Source: Xanthomonas sp. DAR 34887
GTDB taxonomy: Bacteria > Pseudomonadota > Gammaproteobacteria > Xanthomonadales > Xanthomonadaceae
DNA: 64,000 nt
Assembly (NCBI RefSeq): GCF_041245805.1
Contig: NZ_CP162490.1
Span: 2,147,001 to 2,211,000 of the forward strand
Reading direction: 5' to 3'
Shown here: positions 17,483 to 24,906 of the stretch, piece by piece
Layout: the number at the start of each line of letters is the position of its first letter
Position numbering within the stretch: the stretch's first letter is position 1
Translations under genes and position numbers: made by a program
The notes under the pieces: generated by a model
Seen by the model: the letters and a program-made list of their open reading frames with translations, nothing else
Database searches by the model: none
Told to the model about the DNA's origin: nothing

Positions 17483-18007
17483 ATCAGTACCCCTGACAAC
17501 AAACAGAACCGTAAGAACCAAGAGATCCGTGTCCCGCGCGTTCGCGTGATCGGCAAGGACGGCGAGATGGTCGGCGTCCTGACCCGCGACGAAGCGCTGG
17601 CGCTGGCCGAAGAGGATGGGCTCGACCTGGTCGAGATCCAGCCGCAGGCCGATCCGCCCGTCTGCAAGATCATGGATTTCGGCAAGTTCAAGTTCGAGCA
17701 GCAGAAGAAGGCGAACGAAGCCAAGAAGAAGACCAAGCAGGTCGAGATCAAGGAAATCAAGTTCCGTCCGGTCACGGACGAGGGCGATTACCAGATCAAG
17801 CTGCGCAACATGCGCCGCTTCCTCGAAGAGGGCGACAAGGTCAAGGTCAACATCCGTTTCCGTGGCCGCGAAATGAGCCACCAGGAACTCGGGCGCGAAA
17901 TGGCGTCGCGGATCGAGGCCGATCTCGGCGAAGACATCGTCATCGAATCGCGCCCACGCCTGGAAGGCCGGCAGATGGTGATGATGATCGCGCCGAAGAA
18001 GCGCTGA
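17483..18007 (+). CDS. infC: Translation initiation factor IF-3, ATC start codon
   Basis: 174 residues. IF-3 binds the 30S subunit and checks the initiator codon. The conserved N-terminus (ISTPDNKQNRKNQEIRVP) is in frame only back to an ATC at 17483; no ATG, GTG or TTG precedes it, and the first GTG (17546) would delete 21 conserved residues. A GGGAG ribosome site sits eight bases upstream. A rare start codon on infC is the known basis of IF-3 autoregulation in other bacteria. The C-domain motifs IKLRNMRRFLEEGDKVKV and RFRGREMSHQ are intact. Confidence 0.95.
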   Translation: MSTPDNKQNRKNQEIRVPRVRVIGKDGEMVGVLTRDEALALAEEDGLDLVEIQPQADPPVCKIMDFGKFKFEQQKKANEAKKKTKQVEIKEIKFRPVTDEGDYQIKLRNMRRFLEEGDKVKVNIRFRGREMSHQELGREMASRIEADLGEDIVIESRPRLEGRQMVMMIAPKKR

Positions 18008-18022
18008 CCAGCAGCTCAGGAT

Positions 18023-18080
18023 CGCGCTCCGCCCAGTGCGGGAGCGCGGCCGCCGCCGGGCGCCTGTTGGCGCCCTTCGT
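18023..18080 (+). terminator. Tandem hairpins after infC
   Basis: A first stem CGCGCTCC / GGGAGCGCG is followed by a second, GGGCGCC / GGCGCCC (18058-18075), and a T-rich tail TTCGTGTTT. They probably end or partly end thrS-infC transcription before the rpmI promoter. Confidence 0.55.
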
Positions 18081-18273
18081 GTTTCCGATCGTCGTTTTCT
18101 GCCGCCGCCTGATGACGCAGGCGCGTAGCTGCCCGCTGCCTGGGTGGAAGCCATGTGCTGCGCCCATCGGTTGCCGTACGCGGTGGCCAGAAAACCGCTA
18201 TCCGGTCGGGGCCGCAACGCCCTGCGAACGGTGCCCGGTCTGCTGGTGCGACAAGCCAGCCGATGCCGCACCT

Positions 18274-18305
18274 TTTCCGATTCCCCATTCCCCATTCCCC
18301 ATTCC
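18274..18305. repeat. Heptamer repeat cluster (CCCCATT / CCGATTC type)
   Basis: Reverse-orientation members of the GGGATT heptamer family (CCCCATT three times, then CCCGGCA), located between infC and rpmI. No gene is supported in the 505-base gap. Confidence 0.65.
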
Positions 18306-18327
18306 CGGCACCCGGGAAATCCATGAT

Positions 18328-18356
18328 TTGCAAGGCATTCCAAGCCCTGGCATAAT
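18328..18356 (+). promoter_or_regulatory. Sigma-70-type promoter for rpmI-rplT
   Basis: TTGCAA (18328-18333) and CATAAT (18351-18356) are separated by exactly 17 bases. It lies 157 bases upstream of rpmI, which leaves a long leader that could house ribosomal-protein feedback control; I cannot identify the structure. Confidence 0.55.
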
Positions 18357-18512
18357 GCGCGGCCCAGTTCATCGGGTTTGCCGTTCGCGCGGCAACAGGA
18401 CCCGCCCCGATTCTTTGAGGATCAAGGGCTTACAAGCCGGTACGGGCACGGACGGAAAGTGTGGCGCAGCCACCGCCCTGACCAGTGACAAAACACCATC
18501 AAGGACATTGCA

Positions 18513-18710
18513 ATGCCCAAGATTAAGACCAACCGGGCGGCGGCCAAGCGTTTCCGCAAGACCGCCTCCGGCAAGTACAAGGCCGGCCACGCCAACCGTA
18601 GCCACATCCTCACCAAGAAAGCGACCAAGCGGAAGCGCAACCTGCGGCAGACGAACCACGTTCGTGCCGAGGATGCAGGCCGTCTTGACCGTATGCTTCC
18701 CTACCTCTGA
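18513..18710 (+). CDS. rpmI: 50S ribosomal protein L35
   Basis: 65 residues, MPKIKTNRAAAKRFRKTASG onward, highly basic and of normal length for bL35, a large-subunit ribosomal protein. It lies 10 bases before rplT and both are read from the same promoter. In many bacteria L20 represses this operon through the leader. Confidence 0.98.
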   Translation: MPKIKTNRAAAKRFRKTASGKYKAGHANRSHILTKKATKRKRNLRQTNHVRAEDAGRLDRMLPYL

Positions 18711-18720
18711 GGACTGAACC

Positions 18721-19080
18721 ATGGCTCGAGTCAAGCGTGGCGTCCAGGCGCGCCGTCGTCACAAGAAAGTTCTGAACCTCGCCAAGGGCTATTACAACGC
18801 CCGTCGCAAGGTCTTCCGCGTCGCCAAGCAGGCGGTGATCAAGGCGCAGCAGTACGCCTACATCGGCCGCAAGCAGAAGAAGCGCAATTTCCGTTCGCTG
18901 TGGATCACCCGCATCAATGCGGCGGCCCGCATCAACGGCATGAGCTACAGCCGTTTCATGAATGGCCTGCTCAAGGCCGGCATCACCCTGGACCGCAAGG
19001 TGCTGGCGGACATCGCCGTGCACGACGCACAGGGCTTTGCCGCCTTGGCGGAGAAGGCAAAGGGCGCGCTGGCGGCATAA
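18721..19080 (+). CDS. rplT: 50S ribosomal protein L20
   Basis: 119 residues, MARVKRGVQARRRHKKVLNL onward, the full length of bL20, needed early in 50S assembly and usually the autorepressor of infC-rpmI-rplT. Motifs YIGRKQKKRNFRSLWITRIN and YSRFMNGL are intact. Confidence 0.98.
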   Translation: MARVKRGVQARRRHKKVLNLAKGYYNARRKVFRVAKQAVIKAQQYAYIGRKQKKRNFRSLWITRINAAARINGMSYSRFMNGLLKAGITLDRKVLADIAVHDAQGFAALAEKAKGALAA

Positions 19081-19150
19081 GTGCGAGACCCTCGCAGGAG
19101 CCTGCACATCCATGTGCGGGTTTCCAACGAGGCGCCATCGCCAACATGCA

Positions 19151-19179
19151 GGGGAAGGGCGCGAGTCCTTCCCCTTTTT
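19151..19179 (+). terminator. Intrinsic terminator/attenuator between rplT and pheS
   Basis: Perfect 8-bp stem GGGGAAGG / CCTTCCCC, 8-base loop, then TTTTT. It lies 100 bases before pheS, so it may either end the rplT message or act as a pheST attenuator. Confidence 0.8.
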
Positions 19180-19279
19180 GCGTTTTGTGCATCCCGAGAT
19201 CGGGATCGATGCCGTACCGGGTGGTCTTCCGATGGCGGAATCCCGGGCGGGTGGTCGGCTGAAGTGAGGCGCGAGTGCA

Positions 19280-20275
19280 ATGAGTGAGATCCAATCCCTG
19301 AGTGGGCAGGCGCTGGCGGACATCGCCGCTGCGGCCAGTCCCGAAGCGCTGGAGCAGTTGCGGGTCGCGCTGCTCGGCAAGAGCGGCAGCATCACCGCGC
19401 AGCTGAAGCAGCTCGGCGCGTTGCCGCCGGAGCAGCGCAAGCTGGCCGGCGAGGCGATCAACCAGGCGCGCGACGCGGTCTCCGCGGCGCTGGCCGAACG
19501 CCGCGCGCTGCTGGAAGGCGCAGCAATGGATGCGCGCCTGGCGGCCGAGCGCATCGACGTGACCCTGCCGGGCCGGCGCGGCGAGCGCGGCGGGCTGCAT
19601 CCGGTCACGCGCACGCTGGAGCGCATCACCGAGATCTTCGCGCGGCTGGGCTACGAACTGTCCGACGGCCCGGAGATCGAGGACGACTGGCACAACTTCG
19701 AGGCGCTGAACTTTCCGCCGCACCATCCGGCGCGGGCGATGCACGACACCTTCTATTTCGGCGACGGGCGCCTGCTGCGCACGCATACCTCCGGCGTGCA
19801 GGTGCGCTACATGGGCGAGCATGCGCCACCGCTGCGCATGATCGCCGCCGGCAAGGTCTACCGTAGCGACAGCGACCAGACCCATTCGCCGATGTTCCAT
19901 CAGGTCGAAGGTCTGCTGGTCGACGAGCATTCCACCTTCGCCGACCTCAAGGGCACCTTGTCCGAGTTCGTGCGCGCGTTCTTCGAGCGCGACTTCGAGA
20001 TGCGCTTCCGCCCCAGCTATTTCCCGTTCGTCGAACCCGGCGCGGAAGTGGACATCGCCTGGCAGCAGCCCGACGGCAGCACCCGCTGGCTGGAAGTGCT
20101 CGGCTGCGGCATGGTCCATCCGAACGTGCTGCGCAGCGTCGGCATCGATCCGGAACGCTACACCGGCTTCGCCTTCGGCATGGGCGTGGAGCGCTTCGCG
20201 ATGCTGCGCTACGGCGTCAACGACCTGCGCGCGTTCTTCGAGAACGACGTGCGGTTCCTCAGGCAGTTCGCTTGA
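19280..20275 (+). CDS. pheS: Phenylalanyl-tRNA synthetase alpha subunit
   Basis: 331 residues. The catalytic subunit of the alpha2-beta2 PheRS. An N-terminal coiled coil (residues 1-90) is followed by the class II core: HPVTRTLERITEIFARLGYE, FPPHHPARAMHDTFYF, GKVYRSDSDQTHSPMFHQVE and GCGMVHPNVL, ending with GMGVERFAMLRYG. pheT follows after 120 bases that hold heptamer repeats. Confidence 0.98.
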   Translation: MSEIQSLSGQALADIAAAASPEALEQLRVALLGKSGSITAQLKQLGALPPEQRKLAGEAINQARDAVSAALAERRALLEGAAMDARLAAERIDVTLPGRRGERGGLHPVTRTLERITEIFARLGYELSDGPEIEDDWHNFEALNFPPHHPARAMHDTFYFGDGRLLRTHTSGVQVRYMGEHAPPLRMIAAGKVYRSDSDQTHSPMFHQVEGLLVDEHSTFADLKGTLSEFVRAFFERDFEMRFRPSYFPFVEPGAEVDIAWQQPDGSTRWLEVLGCGMVHPNVLRSVGIDPERYTGFAFGMGVERFAMLRYGVNDLRAFFENDVRFLRQFA

Positions 20276-20283
20276 CGGCTGGG

Positions 20284-20392
20284 AGTTGGGATTGGGGATT
20301 GGGGATTCGCGAAAGCGGGTCCATCCTGATTCCCGATCCCGCATGAAGCCGCTGTTACGAATCTCCAATCCCGAATCCCCAATCCCGGCCCC
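20284..20392. repeat. Inverted heptamer repeats between pheS and pheT
   Basis: A left arm of GGGATTGGGGATTGGGGATTC (from 20288) and a right arm ending AATCCCGAATCCCCAATCCC face each other across about 50 bases and can fold into a hairpin. The element sits inside the pheST message. Confidence 0.75.
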
Positions 20393-20395
20393 TCA

Positions 20396-22774
20396 ATGAA
20401 ATTCAGCGAAAACTGGCTGCGCAGCCACGTTCCCACCCAGGCCACGCGCGATGAACTGGCCGCGACCCTGACCGCCATCGGCCTGGAGGTCGAGGAGGTC
20501 ACGCCGCTTGGCGAGTCGCTGCAGCAGGTGGTGGTGGCGCGCATCGTCGAAGCGGTGCGGCACCCGGAAGCCGATCGGCTGCAGGTGTGCCAGGTCGATG
20601 CCGGGCAGGGCGGCTTGCTGCAGATCGTCTGTGGCGCGCCGAACGCGCGCGCCGGGCTGGTCGCGCCTCTGGCGCTGGTCGGCGCACAGGTCGGCGGCAT
20701 CGCGATCAAGGCGGCCAAGCTGCGCGGCGTGGAGTCCAACGGCATGCTGTGTTCGGCCAAGGAACTGGGCCTGGACAGCGATGCCTCGGGCCTGTTCGAA
20801 CTGCCCGACGACGCGCCGATCGGCCAGGCGCTGAGCGACTACCTCGGGCTGCCCGACGCCAGCATCGAGATCAAGCTGACCCCGAACCGCGCCGATTGCT
20901 TCGGCGTGCGCGGCATCGCCTACGACGTGGCCGCAGCCTGCGCCAGCGAAGTACTGCCGTTCGCGGCCGAGCCGGTCGCGGTGACCAGCGAGCGCAAGCT
21001 CGAGGTGCGCCTGCAGGCCGGCGGCGATGCGCCGCGCTATTGCGGCCGCGTCGTGGAGGATCTCGACCCGACGGCAAAAACGCCGCTGTGGATGGCCGAG
21101 CGCCTGCGCCGCAGCGGCGTGCGTCCGGTGTCGCTGCTGGTGGATATCACCCAGTACGTGATGCTGGAACTGGGCCAGCCGATGCATGCCTTCGACCTGG
21201 AGACGCTGCATGGTCCGGTCGGCGTGCGTCGCGCGCGCGCCGGCGAGACGCTGAAACTGCTCGATGGCCGCGACGCGACGCTCGACGACGGCTTCCTGGC
21301 CGTCACCGACGGCGACCGCGTGGTGGCCCTGGCCGGCTTGATGGGCGGCCACGACACCCGCGTCACCGATGCGACCCGGCATGTGTTCCTGGAAGCGGCG
21401 CACTTCGCGCCGGCAGCGATCATGGGCCGCGGGCGCAAGCTCGGCCTGCACACCGATGCCGGCCACCGTTTCGAGCGCGGCGTGGACCCGGCGCTGCCGC
21501 GGCCGGCGCTGGAGCTGGCGACACGGCTGGTGCTGGAACTGGCCGGCGGCCGCGCCGGCCCGGTGGTGGAGGCCGAACTGCGCGAGCACCTGCCGACGCC
21601 GGCGCCGATCACGCTGCGCCGCGCGCGCATCGTGCGCGTGCTCGGCATCGAGATCGCCGGCGCCGACATCGAGCGCATCCTGCGCGCGTTGGGCATGGAG
21701 GTCGTGGCAGCCGGCAATGGCTGGCAGGTCACCGCGCCGAGCCGCCGCTTCGATATCGCCCTGGAAGAGGACCTGATCGAGGAACTGGCGCGCATCCACG
21801 GTTACGACCGCTTGCCGACCACGCTGCCGGGCGGAGCCTCGCGCATCGCCATGGGCAGCGAGACGCAGCTGGACGAACTGAGCGTGCGCCGCCAACTGGT
21901 GGCGCGCGAGATGCTGGAAACCATCAACTACGCCTTCGTCGATGCGGCGTTGCTCGACCAGTGGGGCCGGCAGGACGGACGCGTGGCGCTGGCCAACCCA
22001 CTCAGCGCCGAACTGGCGGTGATGCGTCCGTCGCTGCTGCCCGGTCTGGTCGCGGCGCTGGGCCGCAACGTCGCGCGGCAGGCCGGGCGGGTGCGCCTGT
22101 TCGAGCTGGGCAAGGTGTTCGAGGCCGCGGCGACGGCCGGCGCCGCGCCGGCGGAGACGCAGCGCGTGGCGGCCGCGGTGTGCGGCGATGCCGACGCGCT
22201 GCAGTGGGGCGTGCCGGCGCGCAAGGTCGACTTCCACGACCTGAAGGGCGACCTGGACGCGCTGGCCAGCGCCGCCGGCGCGCGCCTGGACTACCGTCCG
22301 TCGGCGCTGCCGTTCGCGCATCCGACCCGGTCCGCCGACGTCTACCGCGATGGCGCGCGGATCGGCTGGATCGGCCAACTGCACCCACGCCTGCTGCAGG
22401 CGATGCAGATCGACGTGGAGGTGCTCGGCTTCGAGCTCGACCTGGCGCCGCTGGCGGCGCGCGCGTTGCCGCGTGCCGCCGAGTTGTCGCGGTTCCCGTC
22501 GGTGCGTCGCGACCTGGCCTTCCTGGTGCCGGAGGCGGTGGCCTGGTCGGCGCTGGCGAGCAGCGTGCGCGGCGCGGTCGGGCCGTTGCTGCGCGACGTG
22601 GTGCTGTTCGACCGCTACGTCGGGCCGGGGGTCGAGGCGGGTTTCAAGAGTCTCGCTATGGGCTTGATTTTGCAGGACAACTCGCGCACTCTGACGGATC
22701 GCGATGTGGATGCCGTGGTCGCCGATGCGGTGGCGGCGCTGGCGCGCGAACACGATGCGCGGATTCGCGGCTGA
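20396..22774 (+). CDS. pheT: Phenylalanyl-tRNA synthetase beta subunit
   Basis: 792 residues, full length. Domains in order: EMAP/tRNA-binding fold (VVVARIVEAVRHPEADRLQV; LRGVESNGMLCSAKELGL), B3/B4 editing region (ITQYVMLELGQPMHAFDL, RFERGVDP), B5 (IEEDLIEELARIHGYDRLP region), the catalytic-like core (AIRPSLLPGLV type, here MRPSLLPGLVAALGRN) and the C-terminal ferredoxin-like anticodon domain (SRFPSVRRDLAFLV). It corrects mischarged tRNA-Phe. A 21-base gap leads to ihfA. Confidence 0.98.
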   Translation: MKFSENWLRSHVPTQATRDELAATLTAIGLEVEEVTPLGESLQQVVVARIVEAVRHPEADRLQVCQVDAGQGGLLQIVCGAPNARAGLVAPLALVGAQVGGIAIKAAKLRGVESNGMLCSAKELGLDSDASGLFELPDDAPIGQALSDYLGLPDASIEIKLTPNRADCFGVRGIAYDVAAACASEVLPFAAEPVAVTSERKLEVRLQAGGDAPRYCGRVVEDLDPTAKTPLWMAERLRRSGVRPVSLLVDITQYVMLELGQPMHAFDLETLHGPVGVRRARAGETLKLLDGRDATLDDGFLAVTDGDRVVALAGLMGGHDTRVTDATRHVFLEAAHFAPAAIMGRGRKLGLHTDAGHRFERGVDPALPRPALELATRLVLELAGGRAGPVVEAELREHLPTPAPITLRRARIVRVLGIEIAGADIERILRALGMEVVAAGNGWQVTAPSRRFDIALEEDLIEELARIHGYDRLPTTLPGGASRIAMGSETQLDELSVRRQLVAREMLETINYAFVDAALLDQWGRQDGRVALANPLSAELAVMRPSLLPGLVAALGRNVARQAGRVRLFELGKVFEAAATAGAAPAETQRVAAAVCGDADALQWGVPARKVDFHDLKGDLDALASAAGARLDYRPSALPFAHPTRSADVYRDGARIGWIGQLHPRLLQAMQIDVEVLGFELDLAPLAARALPRAAELSRFPSVRRDLAFLVPEAVAWSALASSVRGAVGPLLRDVVLFDRYVGPGVEAGFKSLAMGLILQDNSRTLTDRDVDAVVADAVAALAREHDARIRG

Positions 22775-22795
22775 GACGTAGGGGATAGCAGGGCA

Positions 22796-23095
22796 ATGGC
22801 GTTGACCAAAGCGGAAATGGCCGAACGGTTGTTCGACGAAGTCGGGCTGAACAAGCGCGAGGCCAAGGAATTCGTCGATGCTTTCTTCGATGTGCTGCGC
22901 GATGCGCTGGAGCAGGGACGGCAGGTGAAGCTGTCCGGTTTCGGCAACTTCGATCTGCGCCGCAAGAACCAACGGCCCGGTCGCAATCCCAAGACCGGCG
23001 AAGAAATTCCGATCTCGGCGCGGACGGTGGTGACCTTCCGCCCGGGACAGAAGCTCAAGGAGCGAGTGGAGGCTTATGCTGGACCCGGGCAGTAA
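22796..23095 (+). CDS. ihfA: Integration host factor alpha subunit
   Basis: 99 residues, MALTKAEMAERLFDEVGLNK onward, with the DNA-bending beta-arm signature GFGNFDLRRKNQRPGRNPKTGE. IHF heterodimerises with IhfB and bends DNA by about 160 degrees. It is cotranscribed with pheST and overlaps merR by 20 bases. In older gum-cluster maps this neighbourhood was labelled gumA. Confidence 0.98.
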   Translation: MALTKAEMAERLFDEVGLNKREAKEFVDAFFDVLRDALEQGRQVKLSGFGNFDLRRKNQRPGRNPKTGEEIPISARTVVTFRPGQKLKERVEAYAGPGQ

Positions 23096-23432
23096 CCGCG
23101 AACTTCCGCCGATTCCGGCCAAGCGCTACTTCACCATCGGTGAGGTCAGCGAGCTGTGCGACGTCAAACCGCATGTGCTGCGCTACTGGGAAACCGAATT
23201 CCCCAGCCTGGAACCGGTCAAGCGCCGCGGCAACCGCCGCTATTACCAGCGCCACGACGTGCTGATGGTGCGGCAGATTCGCAGCCTGCTGTACGAACAG
23301 GGCTATACGATCGGCGGCGCGCGTCTGCGCCTGGAAGGCGAGGGCGCGCGGCAGGAGTCGGCGCTGAGCAACCAGATCATCAAGCAGGTGCGGCAGGAAC
23401 TGGAAGAAGTGCTGCAGTTGCTGCGGCGCTGA
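23076..23432 (+). CDS. MerR-family transcriptional regulator
   Basis: 118 residues. The winged HTH (RYFTIGEVSELCDVKPHVLR, YWETEFPSLEPVKRRGNRRY) is followed by a helix-turn and a short coiled coil (IIKQVRQELEEVLQLLRR). There are no metal-binding cysteines, so it is not a metal sensor. Its position after ihfA is conserved in gammaproteobacteria. Targets unknown. Confidence 0.93.
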   Translation: MLDPGSNRELPPIPAKRYFTIGEVSELCDVKPHVLRYWETEFPSLEPVKRRGNRRYYQRHDVLMVRQIRSLLYEQGYTIGGARLRLEGEGARQESALSNQIIKQVRQELEEVLQLLRR

Positions 23433-23476
23433 GCGGCAACGGCGCAACCGGCTAGGAATGCCCGCGCCAATCCCGC

Positions 23477-23527
23477 TATAATCGCCAGCTCGCCGCGAGG
23501 CGGAGCCGCCGCAACGGCGGAGTTTTT
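23477..23527 (+). promoter_or_regulatory. TATAAT box and hairpin upstream of tRNA-Pro
   Basis: A consensus TATAAT (23477-23482) lacks a clear -35. It is followed by the stem CCGCCG / CGGCGG at 23506-23520 and AGTTTTT, a terminator-like hairpin that ends three bases before the tRNA. The hairpin may end the pheST-ihfA-merR message, but the apparent tRNA promoter lies upstream of it. Confidence 0.45.
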
Positions 23528-23529
23528 AC

Positions 23530-23606
23530 CGGGGTATAGCGCAGCCTGGTAGCGCACTAGTCTGGGGGACTAGTGGTCGTCGGTTCGAATCCGGCTACCC
23601 CGACCA
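23530..23606 (+). tRNA. tRNA-Pro (anticodon GGG)
   Basis: 77 bases including encoded CCA. Acceptor CGGGGTA / TACCCCG, D-arm GCGCAGCCTGGTAGCGC, anticodon stem CTAGT / ACTAG with loop CTGGGGG (GGG at 23564-23566), T-arm GTCGG TTCGAAT CCGGC. It reads CCC/CCU proline codons. Confidence 0.98.
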
Positions 23607-23612
23607 TCTTCG

Positions 23613-23643
23613 AAGGCCCATGTCAGCGACATGGGCCTTTTTC
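23613..23643 (+). terminator. Terminator after tRNA-Pro
   Basis: Perfect stem AAGGCCCATGTC / GACATGGGCCTT with loop AGC, then TTT CG TTTT. Confidence 0.9.
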
Positions 23644-23905
23644 GTTTTGCGGCGTCTGGGCCGCCTGGCGGCGGCAATCCGCGGCCTGCGGCGGCGGCGG
23701 CAAGTGGTTATCGCGATCGCCCGCGTGGAGGTGCGTTGCCTCGGGTCGCTGCCGCTCGGACCCCGGCGAGCCGTAAACCCCGGTTCGGACGAAGGTGTAG
23801 ACAAACGCGCCCGCGGCGATGCGGTGCCTGCCGAAGCCGCTGCAGCGCCTTTGAAGGCCGGGACGGAAAACCGACGCCGAACTGCGGAAGAGGGCCGTCA
23901 ACCGC

Positions 23906-23937
23906 TTGACATGCGTCACGTTAACGTCGTGTATTTT
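23906..23937 (+). promoter_or_regulatory. TTGACA element with ACGTTAACGT palindrome upstream of gum
   Basis: A consensus -35 TTGACA (23906-23911) has no -10 at 17 bases; TATTTT lies 20 bases away. The perfect 10-bp palindrome ACGTTAACGT (23918-23927) fills the spacer and may be a regulator site. Confidence 0.35.
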
Positions 23938-24024
23938 GCGACGCGGCTTCGTTGGCTATGCTGAATATTCGGACATGTACTTGAATCCACGCGGTATAGC
24001 GTCAAAAAAATGCCGCATGATGTC

Positions 24025-24053
24025 TTGGTGAGGGCCGGTAGCTGTGCCATAGT
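24025..24053 (+). promoter_or_regulatory. Candidate main gum promoter
   Basis: TTGGTG (24025-24030) and CATAGT (24048-24053) are 17 bases apart, about 155 bases before gumB. The 600-base gap from tRNA-Pro to gumB holds no other supported gene. Confidence 0.5.
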
Positions 24054-24207
24054 GCACTGCAACACGAGACTTCGCTGTTGGCCTGGGCAGTCGTCCCAGG
24101 CAGGAAATGACGCTGCAATCGTCTTACCCGACCGGTGATGGAGCGCTGGCCGGATGGAGGAGTGCGGCGTTCCCAAAACCACTCGACAGAGGGCGTCTGC
24201 ATCGCGC

Positions 24208-24906
24208 ATGGGTAAACTCTCCGGTACGTTCAACTGGGCATTGTGTTTGGCCCTTTCTTGTCTGGTCTTTCTGTCCGGCTGCAGCGCCGGATCGAAGATG
24301 CGGACGGAATTGCCGCCAGGCGATCCACTGGCCGCTTCCATGGGCAAGCCGGAGTACCTGCTCGGCCCCGGCGATCTGCTGACGGTCAAGGTGTTCCAGG
24401 TGGACGACCTGGAGCGGCAGGTGCGGGTCGACAACGAAGGCCGCATCTCGCTGCCGCTGGTCGGCGACATCAAGGCCGCCGGTCTCAGCGTCAATGCCTT
24501 GCAGAAGGACATCACCGAGCGCTACCGCAACGGTTATCTGCAGAACCCGCAGGTGTCGGTGCTGGTCGACGAGTTCACCGGCAACCGGGTCACCGTGACC
24601 GGCGCGGTCAGCGAGCCGGGCATCTACCCCATCGTCGGCCCGGCGCTGACCCTGCAGCAGGCGCTGTCGCTGGGCAAGGGCGTCAGCGATGTGGCCAGCC
24701 GCGGCAACGTGATCGTGTTCCGCAACGTCGGCGGGCAGAAGATGCTGGCCCGTTTCGATCTGCGCGATATCCAGAAGGGCGTCTCGCCGGATCCGGAAAT
24801 CTATGGCGGCGACATCGTCGTGGTGTACCGCTCCGATGCGCTGGTGCTGCTGCGCACCATGGTGCAGTTGACCCCGTTCGTCATGGTCTGGCGGGCATAC
24901 CGATGA
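24208..24906 (+). CDS. gumB: Xanthan outer-membrane export lipoprotein
   Basis: 232 residues. A polysaccharide export (OPX/Wza-type) protein acting in the outer membrane with GumC. The start ATG 24208 gives a lipoprotein signal (hydrophobic segment then LSGC, lipid-bearing Cys25); the frame extends to 24154 but that would put 18 charged residues before the signal. Poly_export domain: EYLLGPGDLLTVKVFQVDDL, ISLPLVGDIKAAG; SLBB-like repeat RVTVTGAVSEPGIYP; conserved tail IYGGDIVVVYRSD. It lacks the C-terminal amphipathic helix of E. coli Wza. The stop overlaps the gumC start (ATGA). Confidence 0.95.
   Translation: MGKLSGTFNWALCLALSCLVFLSGCSAGSKMRTELPPGDPLAASMGKPEYLLGPGDLLTVKVFQVDDLERQVRVDNEGRISLPLVGDIKAAGLSVNALQKDITERYRNGYLQNPQVSVLVDEFTGNRVTVTGAVSEPGIYPIVGPALTLQQALSLGKGVSDVASRGNVIVFRNVGGQKMLARFDLRDIQKGVSPDPEIYGGDIVVVYRSDALVLLRTMVQLTPFVMVWRAYR

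Noticed and set aside
15404..18343. A 979-residue open frame on the minus strand opposite thrS-infC
   Set aside because: It is antisense to two conserved genes; long antisense frames are expected in DNA of this GC content.
19112..19267. Phe-containing frame (SFPFLRF) over the hairpin before pheS, like the E. coli pheST leader
   Set aside because: The Phe codons come from the terminator's own T run and the frame continues past it; there is no separate control codon run before the hairpin.
23607..24207. tRNA-Pro as an integration site for a gum island
   Set aside because: No direct repeat of the tRNA 3' end and no integrase are seen in the window.
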